A stretch of DNA of 35,968 nucleotides, taken from Brevinema andersonii. GTDB taxonomy: Bacteria > Spirochaetota > DYKD01. This document shows, in pieces, positions 31,427 to 35,968 of the stretch. Every line of letters starts with the position of its first letter. Position 1 is the stretch's first letter. Where the stretch lies: the NCBI GenBank assembly GCA_020722765.1, contig DYKD01000003.1:54836-90803 (forward strand), read 5' to 3'. The notes under the pieces are model-generated. The model had not been told where the DNA came from. It searched no databases and was given only the letters and a program-made list of their open reading frames with translations. The position numbers were made by a program, and so were the translations under genes.

Positions 31427-34198
31427 ATGAGCTGTTTTAACAAGGTCAAAATATTTTTTCTTTTTGGAATAATCCTTTTTATGACCCCTCCTTCCTATTC
31501 AATCATTACTTATGACGGAGCAGTGGCAGGTGTCAATAATTATTCCAGTTGTGACTCAATCACGTGGTATGATTCGAAAGGTTGGCCACGCACTGTCTAT
31601 TTTGGTAAGGTTCGTCCCGTAGATCCTACTTACGTAGGATTTATTACAAGGATGACTTGGTACACGGATAATGGCATGATGGTTACTGGTGATGAGGCAG
31701 ATCCAAATCACTCTCATAGTTGGGGGACTGTCCGCGGAAGGAATATTTATCGTACTGGATTCGGATATACAATCAATCATGATCTGAGTGGAAATGTCAG
31801 CAGGCAATTTACACATGGAACCAATTTCCAGCAGAGTGTTATTTTTCAGGGTGATAATCACCTCATCTATAGGGTCACTTTTGACCAGGCTGAAAATAAT
31901 ACTTCCGCTAACAGGTTCAAGGTCACTGTGGACTGGTTCTTTAAGAATGGGGACGATAAGATTGAATATGCCATTACATATGATGCATCACCGAACTATG
32001 TGTCTGACGATAATCCGTATCAGAATGATTCCCGATCTCCATACTTCTCTTTTGACTGGGATGGGGACGGCACGACAGGAGATAATGAAGGTGGCACTTC
32101 CACCATCGTTCCCATATCTGGATGCAGTTTCGCAGATGGTAAAGTTTTTCACACCTCAGATATGCTCAACTGGACCTATGGCGGTTCATCCAAGATCCCT
32201 TATGTCTGGTCATGGATGCAGGGAAACATTACGGGAAGTGATACTGTGACACGCAGTTATAATGCTGAACTGGGTCTAGTGCAGACTGTGAGTACAAACA
32301 TCCATATTGGAGGTGGCCCCAATGGAGGTATAGCTTCCAGTGGCACCAATCTTCCTGGGGATATTGATACTGCTAATGCCTGGAAACTTCCTTATCAGTT
32401 GAATGCTTATCAATCTTGGAAAGGGAACAGGCTTACTTGGCAATTGCCCTATAATTATGTTGATGGAGAGAATGGTGAGACGACTCCTCCCTATCAGAGT
32501 TACACGGTATCCATTCTCCTTGATAAGAGAACCGAAAAAGGTGTAACAAACCTGATTGTTGAAAACCAGAATATCATGGCTGGGAATGTGACTTTTTCCG
32601 CAGTTGCAGGGACAATCCTTACAAGTGGACCTGAAGGCGTTGGGAATCCCAATACAAAGACTTATTCCCATGTTGGATATGATGATGTTTACAGGACATG
32701 GGAAATGACAGCATCAACCAATGTGGCAGAATTCAATTTCAACCTTGCCTCTTTTGTTTATAAATCTCCCGTATTTGTGATCAAGGGATTTACAGCTTCA
32801 GTCAAACCTGATGTTGTTTCAAACACTCTTCTGAATGTCAGGCTTTCAGAAGGGAGTGATTACCTTTGTTCATTGGACGATGCTAATGATTCCCTTTATT
32901 TGACACTTATCGGGGATGTGACAGGGAATAACCGTATACGGGTTGCATTTTCTGGATTGCCGATTCCTCTTGCACCTACCACTTTTCATCTGGATTCTAC
33001 TTCAAGCAACGCTCTTTCATTTTCCTGGACTGATAATGCAACCAATGAGAGTGCCTATCTGGTGTATTGGAGCATAACGACAACAAGACCGTCAGCAGCA
33101 GGAATGACACTTTCCTCAAATTTGGAAACTGCGACAATAAACGGATTGAACAGCTCTACCCTGTATTATGTCTGGGTTATAGCTTCTAATTCGTATGGAA
33201 AATCATCCGCGCTTTCCGGATCTGGAACAACAACATCTGGATTTTTTATTGCACCAGCAGTCTTCCTCATAGATGATTTTACGGATGGCAACACGACTGC
33301 CAATGGTGACTGGGGGACATGGAGTGAAGAACATGGGGGGCAAGTTGCAGATGCCACCGGAGTTGTATCAATCACAAACGATTCCTCTTTTTCTAACAAT
33401 AGTGTCTTGTATAAATATCACACAAGTAGTGGTACTTGGACTTACAATTCTTTGACGTTGTCTTTCTCTTTGAGAGATCTCACAGTGAATGACAACACTA
33501 ACCTTTCCTTCTGGGTAAAAGGGACTGGGACATCAGCAGTCGTTTTGGAAATTTATACGCCTTTGGCAAGTTCTTCCAATGGATGGACTCGTTACAACCA
33601 TTCTTTGGGTGTCCTGCCTTCTGCATGGACATATGTGTCTGTCTCTTTGAAATCCAATAATTTTTCCTGGCCTTCATGGCAGACGAATGGGGTATATGGA
33701 TTTACAAGTGCTGTCACTTTTGCTAATGGGTTCGCTTGGAAAGCTGTCACTGCAGGTGGCTTGGATGGGAGTATCATGCTTGATAATGTAAGGATAAGCA
33801 CAACTAATTCCATGATAACTCCTTCTCCAGGAATTCTTAATGTGCATAAGTCCTATTCCAATACAACTCTTGGTGGTCTTGTCAGTCCTTCTGTGCCTGG
33901 TGCGACTGTCCGTATGAACATCAGGGCTACAAATGTAGGTGGAACGTCCTTGTCCAAGACAATACTTTACGATCAGATTAGCTCAAATGTGACTTATTCT
34001 ACTAACAGCATTGTTCTTGGAACGGGTTGGTCTGTTGAGTATTCAACGAATCAGATTCCAGATCAATTCTGGAGTTCTGGTAATTATTCTGCTTCCTTGC
34101 TGTGGCCTAAGAGTTCAGTACGTTGGATCAGATGGAAGCATGATTCTTTCCCATCTGGAGGTAGAGTGAGTATTTTTTATGACATTATCATCAGATAA
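31427..34198 (+). CDS. large secreted protein with fibronectin type III and carbohydrate-binding-like domains
   Basis: A 923-residue exported protein; signal up to about residue 26 (FLFGIILFMTPPSYS). GGAGG precedes the ATG. Residues 27-510 are a large unassigned beta-rich region with many aromatic and Asn/Asp residues, including an EF-like FDWDGDGTTGD. A fibronectin type III domain lies at about 515-605 (LSFSWTDNATNESAYLVYW). Residues of about 610-790 (FLIDDFTDGNT...LSFWVKGTGTSAVVLEIYTP and IMLDNVRIS) look like a jelly-roll carbohydrate-binding module. The last 120 residues resemble a DUF11-type adhesive domain. No catalytic motif or sorting tail was recognised. Polysaccharide binding is likely by context with the CE2-like esterase downstream. 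Confidence 0.75.
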   Translation: MSCFNKVKIFFLFGIILFMTPPSYSIITYDGAVAGVNNYSSCDSITWYDSKGWPRTVYFGKVRPVDPTYVGFITRMTWYTDNGMMVTGDEADPNHSHSWGTVRGRNIYRTGFGYTINHDLSGNVSRQFTHGTNFQQSVIFQGDNHLIYRVTFDQAENNTSANRFKVTVDWFFKNGDDKIEYAITYDASPNYVSDDNPYQNDSRSPYFSFDWDGDGTTGDNEGGTSTIVPISGCSFADGKVFHTSDMLNWTYGGSSKIPYVWSWMQGNITGSDTVTRSYNAELGLVQTVSTNIHIGGGPNGGIASSGTNLPGDIDTANAWKLPYQLNAYQSWKGNRLTWQLPYNYVDGENGETTPPYQSYTVSILLDKRTEKGVTNLIVENQNIMAGNVTFSAVAGTILTSGPEGVGNPNTKTYSHVGYDDVYRTWEMTASTNVAEFNFNLASFVYKSPVFVIKGFTASVKPDVVSNTLLNVRLSEGSDYLCSLDDANDSLYLTLIGDVTGNNRIRVAFSGLPIPLAPTTFHLDSTSSNALSFSWTDNATNESAYLVYWSITTTRPSAAGMTLSSNLETATINGLNSSTLYYVWVIASNSYGKSSALSGSGTTTSGFFIAPAVFLIDDFTDGNTTANGDWGTWSEEHGGQVADATGVVSITNDSSFSNNSVLYKYHTSSGTWTYNSLTLSFSLRDLTVNDNTNLSFWVKGTGTSAVVLEIYTPLASSSNGWTRYNHSLGVLPSAWTYVSVSLKSNNFSWPSWQTNGVYGFTSAVTFANGFAWKAVTAGGLDGSIMLDNVRISTTNSMITPSPGILNVHKSYSNTTLGGLVSPSVPGATVRMNIRATNVGGTSLSKTILYDQISSNVTYSTNSIVLGTGWSVEYSTNQIPDQFWSSGNYSASLLWPKSSVRWIRWKHDSFPSGGRVSIFYDIIIR

Positions 34199-34239
34199 TA
34201 TCAATGAATAATATATTTGATTAATACTTTGAAAGGGTT

Positions 34240-34268
34240 CTGCATTTAAGATGGATTGTCTAATGCAG
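34240..34268 (+). terminator. possible weak terminator
   Basis: CTGCATT (34240-34246) and AATGCAG (34262-34268) form a 7-base stem with a 15-base loop 42 bases after the secreted protein gene. Only an interrupted T-run follows, so termination would be weak. Confidence 0.35.
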
Positions 34269-34426
34269 GTATTTTATCATACTAGTTTGACCAAATTAAG
34301 AATTGACAATGTGTTTTCAATATCCATTTTAAGTGAAGTGAAAAACTAAATAATTAAAAAAAGTGTTGAACCAGAAAAGTTTTTTAATTATTTACAAAAA
34401 TTCATGAAAAGAGAGTATTTTTTTTA

Positions 34427-34455
34427 TTGTTTTTTATAAGTTTTTAAAGTATATT
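34427..34455 (+). promoter_or_regulatory. promoter of the esterase gene
   Basis: TTGTTT (34427-34432), 17 bases, TATATT (34450-34455), in an AT-rich 275-base gap. The start is expected near 34462, at the AAGGAG ribosome site. Confidence 0.5.
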
Positions 34456-34473
34456 CCAACAAGGAGAATATCA

Positions 34474-35637
34474 ATGCGTATTATTATGAAATTGTTTCTC
34501 ATTTTAGTGTTTGTTTTGTCATTTGATAGCTGTGTAACCTCCCAATATTCTTATTTAGATTCCAACAGTAACACTGTACAAAACAGTAGTGAATCGGTTC
34601 AACAGGAAAAGGATGCCTATCCTTCAGATTCAATTCTTGTTTCTGCAAGCGATAACAGGATTATCTATTCAGGAAGATTTGATTTCTCTGACAAGAAATC
34701 ACCTCGGTTCGATTGGCCAGGTGTTTCCATGAAAATTTCTTTCAAGGGAACAGGTTGTGGAGCCATCTTAGAAGATGGTGGAAATGATTATAATGTCATT
34801 TTGAATGGAAAAATGCATAGCAAGATTGTGACTTCTCCTGGAAAGTCTTTTTACAAGCTTGCAGAAAATCTAGAAAATATTGATAACACGATAGAACTTG
34901 TGAAGAGGAATGAGGCAAGTTTTGGAATTGCAACATTCAAGGGTTTTGTGCTTCCCAAAGGGTCGGAGGCTGTTGAACAACCAGTTACATCTTCCCCCAA
35001 AAGGAAGATTGAATTCATTGGTGATTCCATAACCTGTGGATATGGAAATGAAGGGTTCAGTGTGAAATGTCCGGAGCTTCGTTCTTATCAGAATAATTAT
35101 CTGGCTTATGGTCCTCTGACTGCAAGAGCACTTGATGCCGAATATCATATCACCGCTATCTCAGGAAAAGGGGTTGTAAGGAATTATGGGGATCCTAAGA
35201 CTTTTTCTCCAGACCCGTTTCCTACGTATTATGACCAGTCTCTTGTAGGTGATAAATCTATCAGATGGGACAGTAAGAACTGGATTCCTGATGTTGTTGT
35301 CATCGCTTTAGGAGTCAATGATTTTTCTACCCAACCATATCCGGAAAAAGCCTCTTTTATGTCCGCTTACAAGGCATTCGTAAAAAAAATCAGGTCATAT
35401 TATCCTCATGCAGAGGTGTTTTGCGTTGTAACGAGAACGACATATTCAGCTCTTGATGAATATGTTTCTGCGTTGGTAGACCAGCTTGTAAAAGAAGGCG
35501 ATACAAGGATTTCGCTTGTGAAATTTCCAAATGCTGATGGATCTGGAAGTGGTTGTGATTATCATCCTAATGTTATGGCTCATCAGGAATTTTCAGATTT
35601 CATAACCTCTCTTATTAAACAGCGTATGGAATGGTAG
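34474..35637 (+). CDS. CE2-like SGNH carbohydrate esterase, probable lipoprotein
   Basis: A 387-residue exported esterase. The signal ends in SFDSC, so Cys20 may be lipidated, though the lipobox is atypical. Residues of about 50-165 form the N-terminal jelly-roll of carbohydrate esterase family 2 (IIYSGRFDFSDKKSPRFDWP). The SGNH hydrolase follows: block I GDSITCGYGNEG with nucleophile Ser185, block III GVND, and the catalytic dyad Asp362-x-His364 in DYHPN. CE2 enzymes remove acetyl groups from xylan, mannan or related glycans. AAGGAG lies seven bases before the ATG. The gene has its own promoter and lies downstream of the large carbohydrate-binding-like protein, fitting a polysaccharide-use locus. 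Confidence 0.88.
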   Translation: MRIIMKLFLILVFVLSFDSCVTSQYSYLDSNSNTVQNSSESVQQEKDAYPSDSILVSASDNRIIYSGRFDFSDKKSPRFDWPGVSMKISFKGTGCGAILEDGGNDYNVILNGKMHSKIVTSPGKSFYKLAENLENIDNTIELVKRNEASFGIATFKGFVLPKGSEAVEQPVTSSPKRKIEFIGDSITCGYGNEGFSVKCPELRSYQNNYLAYGPLTARALDAEYHITAISGKGVVRNYGDPKTFSPDPFPTYYDQSLVGDKSIRWDSKNWIPDVVVIALGVNDFSTQPYPEKASFMSAYKAFVKKIRSYYPHAEVFCVVTRTTYSALDEYVSALVDQLVKEGDTRISLVKFPNADGSGSGCDYHPNVMAHQEFSDFITSLIKQRMEW

Positions 35638-35756
35638 TGATATTATGTTAGAATTGGAAAAACACATACTATATAGTTCTTGGTGAATAATTGGCTTCTC
35701 AAAAAAATTTGAACAGAAACAGGTCATTGGTTTCTATCGTTATGCTACTGTTCATT
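35638..35756. other. non-coding gap after the esterase gene
   Basis: AT-rich sequence between the esterase stop and the HU-like remnant. No open frame, hairpin with T-run or promoter could be supported here. Confidence 0.3.
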
Positions 35757-35954
35757 TTTCAGCTCCCGTTTTCGACCTTTTCTCTTTCCTTATCTTCCAA
35801 TTTTGAAACCTATTAACAAAGGTACAATTTTTATTTTGGATTTTGTCAATGTACTGCATTTTTATTGAATGGCACACATCGTTCGCCGCAGATGCGCAGT
35901 GTTTTTGGCCAATCCGGTGCAACCTTTGCTACAAACTAACTCGTTTTTATTCAT
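35757..35954 (-). pseudogene. decayed HU-family DNA-binding protein gene
   Basis: On the minus strand an ATG at 35954 opens MNKNELV, the classic start of HU proteins. The frame then breaks: VAKVA appears in one frame and TGLAKNTA in another, both expected HU pieces (KTGLxKxxA). NAV turns up about 30 codons in, and LIGFKIGR and GKRKGRKREL, reminiscent of the HU GFGxFxVxxRxARxGR stretch, occur after a stop. The order is right but several indels and stops intervene. It is a remnant with no coding capacity. Recognition is by eye from short motifs, hence moderate confidence. Confidence 0.45.
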
Positions 35955-35968
35955 AATTCAACTTTGCA

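Overview
The window looks like chromosomal DNA from an anaerobic, Gram-negative-type bacterium of moderate GC (roughly 40%, estimated by eye). Signs of an outer membrane are a LolA-like carrier, lipoproteins and several signal-peptide proteins. A CheX/CheY pair, PEGA, FecR and MORN-like envelope proteins, and the order ftsK-lolA-rodZ-rimO-pgsA-pgpA would suit a spirochaete or a related uncultured lineage. This placement is inference; there is no rRNA or other phylogenetic marker to settle it. Most genes read as ordinary housekeeping genes, with islands of decay between them. No tRNA, rRNA, CRISPR array or intact insertion sequence was found.

Layout. 1-343: remnants of a toxin-antitoxin pair. 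365-3443: murB (-), the radical SAM gene amrS (+) and folD (-). 3662-10945: a long + strand operon of a YugP-type zinc peptidase, an SH3 lipoprotein, a coiled-coil/Gly-Ser-linker protein and a four-gene dipeptide-type ABC transporter with no binding-protein gene. 11134-13708 (-): an arsenic-type operon arsR-trx-arsG-arsP whose arsG is broken; behind its promoter lie a carboxymuconolactone decarboxylase remnant and two palindromic elements. 14377-15159: ankyrin-repeat protein. 15181-18058 (-): a stand-alone methionine-synthase activation-domain protein, a truncated thiol peroxidase and a large exported protein. 18194-25585 (+): an exported lectin-fold-like protein, then ftsK-lolA-rodZ-rimO-pgsA-pgpA, a tightly packed set for chromosome segregation, envelope lipoproteins, cell shape, ribosome modification and phosphatidylglycerol synthesis. 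25653-28443: cheX-cheY-PEGA protein-metallophosphoesterase. 28537-30297: FecR-domain protein and a MORN-like repeat protein, closed by a clear terminator. 30405-35637: a PocR/AraC regulator divergent from a large secreted fibronectin-type protein and a CE2-like esterase, a plausible polysaccharide-use locus. 35757-35954 (-): decayed HU-like gene.

Promoters are unusually legible. Twelve sites close to TTGAcA/TTGAaA, a 17-base (once 18-base) spacer and TATATT/TAATAT precede genes. At four of them (murB, the 605-residue exported protein, ftsK, cheX) the -10 box lies only 5-11 bases from the start codon and no Shine-Dalgarno sequence exists, so leaderless or near-leaderless mRNAs are predicted. 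Genes with longer leaders have normal GGAGG-type sites.

The most notable points are the set of leaderless promoters, a CheX whose conserved phosphatase glutamate is Ala, a peptide-type importer that has lost its binding protein but gained envelope partners, a PocR/AraC promoter with a 10-base-spaced direct repeat, and two related HU-like remnants at opposite ends of the window.
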